From Eubacteriaceae bacterium (GTDB taxonomy: Bacteria; Bacillota; Clostridia; Lachnospirales; Lachnospiraceae), in contig CABJBF010000001.1 of assembly GCA_902363805.1 (NCBI GenBank), forward strand, positions 1 through 64,000: a DNA stretch of 64,000 nucleotides, read 5' to 3'. This document shows, piece after piece, positions 46,712 to 55,570 of the stretch (the first letter of the stretch is position 1; each line of letters begins with the position of its first letter). Under the pieces are notes generated by a model. The model worked only from the letters and a program-made list of their open reading frames with translations, had not been told where the DNA came from and did no database searches. A program made the position numbers and the translations under genes.

Positions 46712-47956
46712 ATGGAAAAAGAAGTTAAAGTATCGGTAATTGTGCCGGTGTATAATTCAGAAGCCTTTATTAGACAGACTGCAGAATATATTTTAGGACA
46801 GTCTCTTAAAGAGATAGAAATAATATTTGTAGATGATGGTTCTACTGATAAAACAAGAGATATTCTTGAAGAAATAAGTAAGACAGATGATAGAGTTAAA
46901 GTATTGCATCAGCAAAACAGTTTTGCAGGTGCTGCAAGAAATTACGGATTCAGAGAATCATCAGGAAAATATTTAGTATTTTGGGATGCAGATGATATTT
47001 TTCTTCCGGAAGCGTTGGAAAAAATGTATGACAAAATAGTAGAAGACGATGCGGATATATGTATTTGCCCGGCTGATTACTATGATAATGAAACCAGCAA
47101 GATTTTGAAGAATAATGTATACATTAAATATGATATGATTCCTGAAAAAACTCCGTTTTTTAAAGAGGATGTTGAAGATGTATTGTTTAATTTTTCAACA
47201 AATGTTCCATGGAATAAAATGTTTAAAAGGGAATTAATTACTGATAATAATCTTGAATTTCAGCAGATACAAAGGGCGAATGATAACTATTTTGTAATGA
47301 CAGCTTTTTTCTATGCAAACACATTTACTTACATTAAAGAAAGCGTAATTCAGTATAGAATTAATTTATCAACAAGCCTTATTGGTGGAAATTCTAAGAC
47401 CCCATTATGTGTATATGAGGCTTATAAAAAAACTTATGATAGAATTAAAGATGAAGCAGGATTTGATAAAGTAAGACAGAGTTTTCTTAACAAGGCAATG
47501 CGTGCATGCTTTTATTTCTTAAGTGTTCAGACTAAATTTGAATCATATGAAGTACTTTACAATAAGTATAAAAATGAAGTGTTTAAGGAATGGAATTATC
47601 CTGAAGATAAAGAGTTTTATTATAATGAAAAAGATTATAACAGATATCAGAGAATGAAGGAAAGTACAGCAATAGAATTTATGGTGTGCGAGTATCAGGG
47701 GTCAATAAATGAAGTTAGAAAATTAAAGAATTCAAGATATCAGCTAAGATTGAAAAATGACAGACTTAAAGATAAAAATGACAGACTAAGGGAAAAGAAT
47801 GAAAAATTAAAGATTGCAAAAGAAAATTTGAAAGCTCAGGTTTCAAGACTCAAAGCTAGAATTGCAGAAATTGAAAATAGTACGAGTTTTAAAATTGGAA
47901 AAGCAATTACTTATTTACCAGGCTTAATAAAGAAAGCCATAAAAGGTAAAAAGTAA
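46712..47956 (+). CDS. GT2 glycosyltransferase with C-terminal coiled coil
   Basis: The 414-aa product has a GT-A domain: VSVIVPVYNSEAFIRQT at the N-terminus, EIIFVDDGSTDKT and the DXD-like FWDADDIF (about 92-99). The C-terminus (about 325-395) has repeated KNDRLKDKNDRLREKNEKL heptads forming a long coiled coil, then a basic hydrophobic tail (KAITYLPGLIKKAIKGKK) that may touch the membrane. The start is ATG 46712 (GGAGGG upstream), not the earlier ATG at 46643. The sugar is unknown. Confidence 0.85.
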   Translation: MEKEVKVSVIVPVYNSEAFIRQTAEYILGQSLKEIEIIFVDDGSTDKTRDILEEISKTDDRVKVLHQQNSFAGAARNYGFRESSGKYLVFWDADDIFLPEALEKMYDKIVEDDADICICPADYYDNETSKILKNNVYIKYDMIPEKTPFFKEDVEDVLFNFSTNVPWNKMFKRELITDNNLEFQQIQRANDNYFVMTAFFYANTFTYIKESVIQYRINLSTSLIGGNSKTPLCVYEAYKKTYDRIKDEAGFDKVRQSFLNKAMRACFYFLSVQTKFESYEVLYNKYKNEVFKEWNYPEDKEFYYNEKDYNRYQRMKESTAIEFMVCEYQGSINEVRKLKNSRYQLRLKNDRLKDKNDRLREKNEKLKIAKENLKAQVSRLKARIAEIENSTSFKIGKAITYLPGLIKKAIKGKK

Positions 47957-47990
47957 AATATAAAATAATAAAAAATAAGAGAGTGAATAA

Positions 47991-48464
47991 ATGTCAAAAA
48001 AGAAAGATAAAACTAAGAAAAATGGAATAACTGTTTTAATAGGTCTTATCGTAGTTGCTATTATAGTGATTGCTGTGGTAGCTGTTATTCAGTCGACCAC
48101 AAGTTTAAGTACTCATAAACCAACAAACGCTGCAAAGAACTATGTAAAGAGTCTTTTAAAGGAGATGGATTATGACCTTGTAGTTAAAGGTGCACAAGTA
48201 AAATATCATGGAGATATAGATAAGGCTAAGGAATTGTATGGAAGCGAAGTTGACAATAAAAATTCCATAGAAGATTATTGTGTGGTTAATGTAAAATTAA
48301 TGACAAGCACAGGAGATGAAAAGAAGTATATAGTTGATTGCATAAAATACAATGGAAAATGGAAGGCTATGGGTGTACATTCTGATTATAAAGAGTCAGA
48401 AGATAGTAGTAACAGTGCAATCGACAATCTGCCTAAAATTAATCTTGATGGAGAATCTAAATAA
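47991..48464 (+). CDS. small membrane-anchored protein, unknown function
   Basis: The 157-aa product is not recognised. A basic start (MSKKKDKTKKNG) is followed by one membrane segment (about 14-36) and an outer domain with an NTF2-like or DUF4878-like feel (NAAKNYVKSLLKEMDYDLVVKGA...VVNVKLMTSTGDEKKYIVDCIKYNGKWKAMGVHSD). The tail is acidic. Its stop overlaps the next start (TAATG), so the two are co-translated. Confidence 0.7.
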   Translation: MSKKKDKTKKNGITVLIGLIVVAIIVIAVVAVIQSTTSLSTHKPTNAAKNYVKSLLKEMDYDLVVKGAQVKYHGDIDKAKELYGSEVDNKNSIEDYCVVNVKLMTSTGDEKKYIVDCIKYNGKWKAMGVHSDYKESEDSSNSAIDNLPKINLDGESK

Positions 48465-49054
48465 TGAGCGTGGTTAACAATTTTTTTGGACATTTAAGAA
48501 CAATAACGAAACATAGGCATATGGTTATAAAACATTGTAAGAAAGCAGGGATACTTTGGCAGGGGTTAAGACATGACTTGACAAAATATTCACCAACAGA
48601 ATTTATACCTGGAGTTAAATACTATACAGGTACAAAAAGCCCTAATGAAGGTGAACGAATTGATAAAGGGTATTCTGTCGCATGGTTACATCATAAAGGA
48701 AGAAATAAACATCATTTTGAGTATTGGATGGACTATAGTAATGTTACTCATAGAAATGATCCGGTAGAAATGCCTTATAATTATGTAGTGGAAATGTTTT
48801 GTGACAGAGTTGCTGCAAGTAAGATTTATAATGGAAGTTTATATAAGGAAACTGATCCTATAGATTACTTTAATGCAAAACATGGTCAAAGAACAATTCA
48901 TCCAAAAACATCGGATGAGATTGAAAAACTTTTGAAAATGCTTGCCAGTGAAGGTGAGGATGCTACATTTGCCTACATTAGAGAGCAAATGAAAAAATTT
49001 AGAATTGAAAAGAAAAAACATATTAAATTGAAACGAAGCCTGCGAAATTATTAA
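48464..49054 (+). CDS. DUF5662 family protein
   Basis: The 196-aa product belongs to the DUF5662 group, with conserved RHDLTKYSPTEF, AWLHHKGRNKHHFEYWMDY and MFCDRVAASKIYNG blocks. The pattern of His and Asp (HDLTKYS, HHKGRNKHH) suggests a metal-binding HD-like helical site, but no activity is known. It overlaps the upstream membrane-protein gene by one base. Confidence 0.8.
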   Translation: MSVVNNFFGHLRTITKHRHMVIKHCKKAGILWQGLRHDLTKYSPTEFIPGVKYYTGTKSPNEGERIDKGYSVAWLHHKGRNKHHFEYWMDYSNVTHRNDPVEMPYNYVVEMFCDRVAASKIYNGSLYKETDPIDYFNAKHGQRTIHPKTSDEIEKLLKMLASEGEDATFAYIREQMKKFRIEKKKHIKLKRSLRNY

Positions 49055-49110
49055 CATTTTTAAGTAGATAATAAATAAACATGGGCTATCAAATGCTTAA
49101 CAAAGAGTAA

Positions 49111-49258
49111 AAAAAGAGCACCATAATGTGTATTAGATTAAATTTGTGATGCCAAGGTCAAAAGGTTTAAGCCCACATGAGCTTGCTCATGAGTGGGTGA
49201 AAGACCTTGTGACCCTGCCATCAAATTATTATAAAATACACTTTTGATGCTCATTTTT
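49111..49258. repeat. long imperfect palindromic element
   Basis: Nested pairs run from AAAAAGAGCA (49111-49120) with TGCTCATTTTT (49248-49258), through TGTGTATT/AATACAC and AATTTG-GAT/ATC-AAATT, to GCCCAC ATGAG-CTTG-CTCAT GAGTGGG at the tip. There is no ORF. It lies between convergent genes (DUF5662 and gtrA). The tip CCCACATGAGCTTGCTCAT is shared with the hairpin at 52618-52679. It could be a MITE-like insertion or a large bidirectional terminator. Confidence 0.6.
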
Positions 49259-49266
49259 ATATGTAT

Positions 49267-49722
49267 TTAATTTTCAACTTCTTTCTTAAAGATTACAATT
49301 TTGCTTAAAACGTAATTTAAGATAATAACTACAACACTTATTGTAACTTTGCTAACCATTCCCTTTATACCGAAAATTGTTCCGTTTACACCTAATTTTA
49401 CAAGGAGAGGTGTTCCAAAAACCTCAATTATACCGGTGAAAATTCTAGCGGAAATAAATTTGCAAAATTCAGCAATGACAAAAGAAGGTTTCCAGCTGTA
49501 ACTTTCAAAAACCCATATTTTATTTGTAAAATATGCAAAAATAACAGCGATTGTCCATGAAACAATACTTGAAAGTAATACATTTGTGTCATCAGGAAAT
49601 GCTGAGAATACGAATGTGAAAATTGAATAAGAAACCCAGCTTATAAAAGTAGTTGCAAAACCCATAATTAAGTACATAATAATTTCTTTGTACTTAATAA
49701 ATAATTCCGAAAATTTTTTCAT
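49267..49722 (-). CDS. GtrA family membrane protein
   Basis: The 151-aa product has four membrane segments (about 15-37, 44-66, 80-102, 118-142) and the GtrA blocks YLIMGFATTFISWVSY and FYFTNKIWVF-like AYFTNKIWVF. The family is thought to move lipid-linked sugars across the membrane or to affect surface polysaccharide assembly. The start is ATG 49722; an upstream in-frame ATG (49737) forms part of the ATGGAG SD. It is a single gene. Confidence 0.85.
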   Translation of the reverse strand: MKKFSELFIKYKEIIMYLIMGFATTFISWVSYSIFTFVFSAFPDDTNVLLSSIVSWTIAVIFAYFTNKIWVFESYSWKPSFVIAEFCKFISARIFTGIIEVFGTPLLVKLGVNGTIFGIKGMVSKVTISVVVIILNYVLSKIVIFKKEVEN

Positions 49723-49998
49723 AATATTAATCTCCATATAGTATTATGTTGTTTAGGTACAAAGGTACTAAATACAACTTTTATAGTATAACATAGGCAT
49801 AACAGCGGTTCAATAGATAGGGAAGTTGCACTGATAAAATTGTCGACTAATATCCTAACCTGCTGTATAATTGTTCTTTAGAAGTTTGAAATTTAAAGAG
49901 TATTTGAAAGAGTTAAAATAAAAAAGTAATATTAGGAAATTAGTATACAAACAAGGGTATTATTTGAAAGAAAGATATTAAAAGAAAAGGAAAGAAAA

Positions 49999-51099
49999 AT
50001 GAAATTTGATTATTTAATAGTAGGAGCAGGATTGTTTGGAGCAGTATTTGCCCATGAAGCAACTAAGGCAGGGAAGAAGTGTCTTGTAATCGACAAAAGA
50101 AACCATATTGCCGGAAATATTTATTGCGAAAAGATAGAAGATATTAATGTTCATAAATATGGTGCACATATTTTTCATACAAGTAATAAGAAAATATGGA
50201 ACTATGTTAATGAGTTTGCTGAATTTAATAATTACATAAATTCTCCTGTGGCAAGATATAAAGATGAATTATATAATTTGCCATTTAATATGAATACATT
50301 CAGTAAATTGTGGAATATTGCAACACCGGCTGAAGCTAAGACCATTATTGAAAAACAGAAAGCGGATTTGAATATTAGTGAGCCTAAGAATTTAGAGGAA
50401 CAGGCATTGTCATTAGTTGGAACAGATGTATATGAAAAATTAATAAAAGGATACACTGAAAAGCAGTGGGGAAGAGATTGCAAGGATTTACCGGCATTTA
50501 TTATAAAGAGACTTCCGCTTAGATTTATTTATGACAATAATTATTTTAACGACAGATATCAGGGAATCCCTATTGGTGGGTATACTGAAATTGTTGAAAA
50601 AATGTTAGAAGGAAGCCAGGTAGAACTTGGAGTAGATTACTTTGAATTTAAAAAACTACATCCTGATATTGCTGAAAAAACAATATATACAGGTATGATT
50701 GATGAATACTTTGATTTCAAATTAGGACATCTTGAATATAGAACTGTAAGATTTGAAACAGAAGTTTTAGATACTGATAATTATCAGGGGAATGCAGTTG
50801 TAAACTATACAGAAAGAGAAGTACCTTACACAAGAATTATTGAACACAAGCATTTTGAATTTGGAAATCAGCCAAAGACGGTTATTTCAAAAGAATATTC
50901 ATCAGAATGGAAGCCGGGAATTGAACCATATTATCCAATTAATGATGAAACAAATGGAAAGTTATTTGAACAGTACAAAGAGTTGGCAGATAAAGAAGAA
51001 AATGTAATTTTTGGTGGAAGACTTGGAAATTACAAATATTATGATATGGATAAGGTAATAGAGGCAGCGCTTGATTGCGCGGAGAAAGAATTGGCGTAA
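49999..51099 (+). CDS. glf: UDP-galactopyranose mutase
   Basis: This flavoenzyme converts UDP-galactopyranose to UDP-galactofuranose for surface glycans. The 366-aa product has the FAD motif DYLIVGAGLFGAVFAHEA at the N-terminus, GAHIFHTSN, GYTEKQWGRD, RYQGIPIGGYTE, and the C-terminal GRLGNYKYYDMDKVIEAALD. Length is standard. AAGG SD. The rhomboid gene follows after 9 nt; the GTs of the region could use Galf. Confidence 0.96.
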   Translation: MKFDYLIVGAGLFGAVFAHEATKAGKKCLVIDKRNHIAGNIYCEKIEDINVHKYGAHIFHTSNKKIWNYVNEFAEFNNYINSPVARYKDELYNLPFNMNTFSKLWNIATPAEAKTIIEKQKADLNISEPKNLEEQALSLVGTDVYEKLIKGYTEKQWGRDCKDLPAFIIKRLPLRFIYDNNYFNDRYQGIPIGGYTEIVEKMLEGSQVELGVDYFEFKKLHPDIAEKTIYTGMIDEYFDFKLGHLEYRTVRFETEVLDTDNYQGNAVVNYTEREVPYTRIIEHKHFEFGNQPKTVISKEYSSEWKPGIEPYYPINDETNGKLFEQYKELADKEENVIFGGRLGNYKYYDMDKVIEAALDCAEKELA

Positions 51100-51108
51100 G
51101 GAGTTTCT

Positions 51109-52188
51109 ATGATTCAACATACAATAACGCATACATTAGAGAAAATGGGATATCAAAATATTTCAGGAAATACTGTTACCGCAGATTGCATGTTTAGATT
51201 TAAAGATGGCGAAGCAAAATTTTGTGTCATAGTTAAAAATTGGGGATTGAATGCACTTAATTATGAAGAGGTTGTGGAATCTACAAAAGAGGTGGAAAAT
51301 AAAATTCTATTGACCGGTGGAAAAAGCTTTGAAGCGTTTTATATAATTATCACCGATAGAAAAGAAAATGTAGAATGGTTTCAGCAACATGGCATGAAAT
51401 TCTGGATAGCTGATTTAAATACAAAAAAGTTGTTAATCTATGAAAACCAGCCGGATGATTTTGAAGGATTAAGAAGTATTGTAGAAAGTGAACTTGAAAA
51501 GACTGACATCTCAGATGGAAAATATGAATATGACTGGGATGAGGTTAAGGTAAGAGATAATAATGGAGAAATTGTAGACATAACAGACCATTTTAGACAG
51601 AAGAAAAAGATTCCGATAATAACAATTTTATTGGTAGCGATAAATATAATTGTATTTATAATTGCTCAAATATTTGGAAACACGGAAGATGTTGATTATA
51701 TGATAAAGATAGGCGCAAGCAATTATGAAGATGTGCTTATGAATGGTCAGTTTTATAGGCTTTTCACATCTATGTTTCTGCATTTTGGAGCAGAGCACTT
51801 ACTTAATAATATGTTTATGTTGGCTGTTTTAGGAAATGAATTGGAAACTAAAATTGGAAAAAGACATTTTGCAGGAATTTACTTAGTAAGTGGACTTTGT
51901 GCAAGTATAGCATCTGTTGTGTATCACTATTATATAGCGGATTATGCGGTAAGCGCAGGAGCTTCAGGAGCAATATATGGTATATTTGGAGCGTTTATTG
52001 TGTTCATGATTATGAATCGTGATGATGGAAGAAAATTCAGCATAGGAAGAATAGCATTTGTTGTTTTCCTTCTTATATTTGGAAGTTTTCAGGAAACAGT
52101 GGATTTTGTAGCACATATAGGTGGATTTATAGCCGGAGCAGTGCTTGCAATAATCCTTTGCATAAATAAAAGAAAGACAGAGGTGTAA
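51109..52188 (+). CDS. rhomboid family intramembrane serine protease
   Basis: The 359-aa product has a soluble N-terminal domain of about 165 residues, rich in acidic residues, then six membrane segments. The rhomboid active site is visible: Asn/His in HLLNNMFMLAVLG, catalytic Ser in SAGASGAIYGIFGA, and His in DFVAHIGGFIAGA. The N-terminal domain (IQHTITHTLEKMGYQNISGNTV..., FYIIITDRKENVEWFQQHG) is not recognised but is typical of clostridial rhomboids. AGGAG SD. The HIT gene starts 4 nt after its stop. Confidence 0.92.
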   Translation: MIQHTITHTLEKMGYQNISGNTVTADCMFRFKDGEAKFCVIVKNWGLNALNYEEVVESTKEVENKILLTGGKSFEAFYIIITDRKENVEWFQQHGMKFWIADLNTKKLLIYENQPDDFEGLRSIVESELEKTDISDGKYEYDWDEVKVRDNNGEIVDITDHFRQKKKIPIITILLVAINIIVFIIAQIFGNTEDVDYMIKIGASNYEDVLMNGQFYRLFTSMFLHFGAEHLLNNMFMLAVLGNELETKIGKRHFAGIYLVSGLCASIASVVYHYYIADYAVSAGASGAIYGIFGAFIVFMIMNRDDGRKFSIGRIAFVVFLLIFGSFQETVDFVAHIGGFIAGAVLAIILCINKRKTEV

Positions 52189-52192
52189 GACA

Positions 52193-52609
52193 ATGGTAAA
52201 TGATGATTGTATTTTTTGCAAATTAGCAAATGGCGTATTTGAAACAAATACACTTTATGAAGATGATGATTTTAGAGTTATTTTTGATGCCAGTCCTGCA
52301 ACAAAGGGACACGTTCTTATTTTGCCAAAAGAGCATGCGGCAAACGTATTTGAACTTTCAGAAGAAACAGCTTCAAAAGTATTTGTACTCGTTAAAAAAA
52401 TAGCAACTGTATTAAAAGAAGTTACAGGATGTGAAGGAGTTAATATTTTGCAGAATAATGGTGAAATTGCAGGTCAGACTGTATTCCATTTCCATATGCA
52501 TATAATTCCAAGATATAAAGGCGATACAGCAAATATCAAATGGGTTCAAAATGAAGTTGACCAGGCTGTTGTCGATGAAATTATAAGCAAGGCAAAAGAT
52601 TTATTATAA
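52193..52609 (+). CDS. HIT family nucleotide-binding protein
   Basis: The 138-aa product has an N-terminal CIFCKLANG (zinc-type CxxC), and the histidine triad in QTVFHFHMHIIPRY (about residues 97-110). HIT proteins hydrolyse nucleoside phosphoramidates or dinucleotides (Hint type). AGAGGTG SD upstream of ATG. It is last in the glf-rhomboid-HIT run, followed by a bidirectional hairpin. Confidence 0.94.
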   Translation: MVNDDCIFCKLANGVFETNTLYEDDDFRVIFDASPATKGHVLILPKEHAANVFELSEETASKVFVLVKKIATVLKEVTGCEGVNILQNNGEIAGQTVFHFHMHIIPRYKGDTANIKWVQNEVDQAVVDEIISKAKDLL

Positions 52610-52617
52610 TGATGTCA

Positions 52618-52679
52618 AAATTAAAAGGCTTTCACCAACGTATGAGCAAACTCATGTGGGTGAAAGCCTTTTTAAATTT
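52618..52679. terminator. bidirectional hairpin between HIT and murG
   Basis: AAATTAAAAGGCTTTCACC (52618-52636) pairs with GGTGAAAGCCTTTTTAAATTT (52659-52679); inner ATGAG-CAAA-CTCAT. Its tip, read on the minus strand, is CCCACATGAGTTTGCTCAT, almost the same as the tip of the element at 49111-49258. Confidence 0.88.
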
Positions 52680-52690
52680 GGTATTTTAAT

Positions 52691-53752
52691 TTATAAAGTA
52701 ACGTCCTTGATTAACGAAATAATAGTGTCTACACCATTAGAAAGTCCGGAAACACGCATTGATTCAATGTAATCAGCACGGTTGTCATAAACATTCTTAA
52801 TTGTATCTAAAAGAACATCAGTTGTCATTGTATCTTCGTCTATTACTTCACAGAATCCCTGCTTCTCAAATGATTTTGCATTTAAAATCTGGTCGCCACG
52901 ACTTGCATTTGCAGACAATGGAATTAAAACACTTGGTTTGTTAAGTGCTGCAATTTCGCAAATTGAATTTGAACCGGCACGGGATACAATAATATCTGCC
53001 ATAGCAAAGAAATCTTTCATTTCATCACTTATGTATTCAAATTGTGCATAACCTTTTGTGCCTACAAGGCTTTCGTCAAGTTTACCTTTGCCGCAAAGGT
53101 GAGCAACCTGAAAATGTTCAAGTAATTGTGGTAAAGCAGCACGAATTGCATCGTTAACTTTCTTGGCACCAAGACTTCCACCTACGACTAATAAAACAGG
53201 TTTGTCAGTAGTAAATGAACACATATTAAGAGCATTAACTTTGTTTCCTTTAAACAATTCTTCTCTTAATGGAGAACCTGTAAATACTGCTTTATCTCCA
53301 AGAAATTTAGCTGTTTCAGGAAATGTGTGGCATACCTTAGTTGCGTAACGCATTGCTATTTTATTTGCTAAACCGGGAGTCATGTCGGACTCATGAATAA
53401 TTGTTGGAATTTTGTAAGCACTTGCTGCCATAACAACAGGAACAGTTACAAATCCGCCTTTAGAAAATACAACGTCCGGTTTATATTTCTTAATAATTTT
53501 TCTAGCTTCAAAATATCCCTTAATTACACGGAAAGGATCAGTAAAGTTTTGCCAACTGAAATATCTTCTTAACTTACCTGAAGAAATTCCTACGTAGTTT
53601 AGACCTTCTTTTTCGACTAATTGTTTTTCCATTCCGTTATAAGACCCGATATATTTAATGTCAAAACCGGCTTCTTTTAATTTAGGAACTAATGCTATAT
53701 TTGGTGTTACATGTCCTGCTGTACCACCGCCTGTAAGAATAATCTTTTTCAT
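52691..53752 (-). CDS. murG: UDP-GlcNAc:undecaprenyl-PP-MurNAc-pentapeptide transferase MurG
   Basis: It makes lipid II from lipid I at the inner membrane face. The 353-aa GT-B product has the N-terminal GGGTAGHVTPNIAL loop, FSKGGFVTVPVVMAA, HESDMTPGLANKI, the G-loop VVGGSLGAKKVN and the C-terminal donor site SRAGSNSICEIAALNKPSVLIPL. AAGGAG SD. It is separate from the usual dcw cluster here, standing next to the wall polymer genes. Confidence 0.96.
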   Translation of the reverse strand: MKKIILTGGGTAGHVTPNIALVPKLKEAGFDIKYIGSYNGMEKQLVEKEGLNYVGISSGKLRRYFSWQNFTDPFRVIKGYFEARKIIKKYKPDVVFSKGGFVTVPVVMAASAYKIPTIIHESDMTPGLANKIAMRYATKVCHTFPETAKFLGDKAVFTGSPLREELFKGNKVNALNMCSFTTDKPVLLVVGGSLGAKKVNDAIRAALPQLLEHFQVAHLCGKGKLDESLVGTKGYAQFEYISDEMKDFFAMADIIVSRAGSNSICEIAALNKPSVLIPLSANASRGDQILNAKSFEKQGFCEVIDEDTMTTDVLLDTIKNVYDNRADYIESMRVSGLSNGVDTIISLIKDVTL

Positions 53753-53887
53753 AATAATACATCTCCTTGCATAATATGTAATGACTCCGCCTAATGGTTG
53801 GTGGATAATCGTAGAAAACAGTTAATAAACTTTGTTAATTTTAGTTTAACAAAACTTAAATTGTTTCCTGATTTATAATCATAATTT

Positions 53888-53914
53888 TGGGGCCAAAATC
53901 ACATTTTGACCCCA
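53888..53914. terminator. palindrome after the LCP gene, weak terminator
   Basis: TGGGG (53888-53892) and CCCCA (53910-53914) enclose CCAAAAT...ATTTTGA. There is no T-tract in either direction, so the role is doubtful. Confidence 0.3.
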
Positions 53915-53943
53915 TGAGTGTCGTAATATAACAACATATAATT

Positions 53944-55329
53944 TTATTTTTTATCTGCATTCAAGCTGTCTACATAAGCCTGAACAGTTTCGTAATCTTC
54001 TCCACCTAAAACTTTTTCTATGATAGAAGAAGCATTGGCAACAGAAGTTTCATCAATTGACAAAACAGATAGATTCTGTCCGTTCCAAGTACACTGTTTA
54101 TAGCCGTCATTTAAACCACTAACACTGTATGAAACAATGTTCCAGCCATTGTAACCGGCACTTAACTGTTTCTTTAATTGAAGATTTGCTAAAGAACCTA
54201 AATCCATGTCAGTCGTAAAACTTGAACCGATTGCATTAATAATTTTATTGTAATTAGTTAAAGTTGAAACTGAAAGCATTTTATCAGTCATTGCTTTTAT
54301 AACTGAAATCTGATTTTTGTTACGCTGAACATCACCACTTGCAAATGAATGACGCTCACGTGCATATGTAAGAGCTGTTGCTCCATCCATTTTCATTTTA
54401 CCTTTAGTAAAAGTATATTTCTTACGTTTTGATTTATTAGTCTGCATATCTTTATCAGTGTAGTTTGCATAAGTATATGTGCTGAAACCTTCTTCAACAT
54501 TAACAGTTATTCCACCTAATTCATCAATCAATTCAGAAAATCCTGTAAAGTTTAATCTGAGATAATGATATTCAGGACTGTCAGTTGTTAAAGTTTTACC
54601 ATTAATCTGTATTCCGTATAAATTAGATAATGTGTTCATTAAAACCTGATAACCCGGCTTCCATGTCACTTCCTGTCCCCAACCCCATTCACTAGGACTT
54701 GTTGGTTCTGCCGGTTCACCACTTCCGTATAAACCACAGTGAGTAAGTTTATCGTATGAATTTGCAGCAATATTTTTACCTGCCTGAATTTCCACATAAT
54801 AATCTCTAGGTGTTGAAATTAAAGCAACTGTATTTGTTTTAGGATTAACAATAGCTAAAATATTTGTGTCTGAACGACCATTTGAATTAGAGTCAGTTAA
54901 TTCGCCAAAAGTATCACTTGCTGAAACATACACAACAAATGGGTCTTCAGAAACGGCAGCCCCTTTAGTATCAATAATTTTTGTTAAAGGTGCAACAAAA
55001 TATGTACCTAAAAGACAAATAATAATAACTATAATAGAAAGTATCTTACCTATACGTCTTAAAATAGTTCCCCTTGTTGCAAATATAATTGTAATTAAGA
55101 AGAATATTCCAAGAACAACGCCAAGACCAATTGTAAGTGGCATTGTTAAAATGTTGATAGTTACCAGTTTAATCATTAAAAAGACTGAAGTAACTAATTG
55201 TAATATTGATAATATAATTCCAAATATTGTACTAACTTTATTTGGATTCTTTTTCTTTCCTGAATCTGAATAATCTGAATTAAAATCTTTACCATATACA
55301 GATTTATATTCATTTCTTGATTTGCTCAT
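53944..55329 (-). CDS. LytR-CpsA-Psr (LCP) family wall-polymer ligase
   Basis: LCP enzymes move teichoic acid-like or capsular polymers from the lipid carrier to peptidoglycan. The 461-aa product has a cytoplasmic basic head (1-35), three or more membrane segments (about 35-130), then the outer LCP domain with the conserved LISTPRDYYVEI, GITVNVEEG and the Arg-rich TYARERHSFASGDVQRNKNQ. The start is ATG 55329 after GGAGG; an in-frame ATG at 55341 precedes that SD. It is divergent from the polymer operon, which it may serve. Confidence 0.93.
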   Translation of the reverse strand: MSKSRNEYKSVYGKDFNSDYSDSGKKKNPNKVSTIFGIILSILQLVTSVFLMIKLVTINILTMPLTIGLGVVLGIFFLITIIFATRGTILRRIGKILSIIVIIICLLGTYFVAPLTKIIDTKGAAVSEDPFVVYVSASDTFGELTDSNSNGRSDTNILAIVNPKTNTVALISTPRDYYVEIQAGKNIAANSYDKLTHCGLYGSGEPAEPTSPSEWGWGQEVTWKPGYQVLMNTLSNLYGIQINGKTLTTDSPEYHYLRLNFTGFSELIDELGGITVNVEEGFSTYTYANYTDKDMQTNKSKRKKYTFTKGKMKMDGATALTYARERHSFASGDVQRNKNQISVIKAMTDKMLSVSTLTNYNKIINAIGSSFTTDMDLGSLANLQLKKQLSAGYNGWNIVSYSVSGLNDGYKQCTWNGQNLSVLSIDETSVANASSIIEKVLGGEDYETVQAYVDSLNADKK

Positions 55330-55486
55330 ATGTACCTCCAAAATAAATGAGAAAAATCAGCCTGTAATTAAATACAAGCGTACTTGCTGTGTAATTATAC
55401 TATATTGAATAAAAAAAAACAAACTAATGAAGGCGATGATGTCAATAATTAAGAAAATTTTAAAAAGTTCACAAATATGGCATTAA

Positions 55487-55515
55487 TTGACAAACATTAT
55501 AGGCTTTGATAAAAT
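55487..55515 (+). promoter_or_regulatory. promoter of the wall polymer operon
   Basis: TTGACA (55487-55492), 17 nt, TAAAAT (55510-55515), about 55 nt before the first gene. Confidence 0.8.
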
Positions 55516-55570
55516 TAATAGAATTATGTACACTAATAAATAGTAGTAGTTTAAACGGACAGGAGTAGTT

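Noticed and set aside
53888-53914. Confident terminator after the LCP gene
   Set aside because: The palindrome has no T-tract on either strand; kept only as a weak call.
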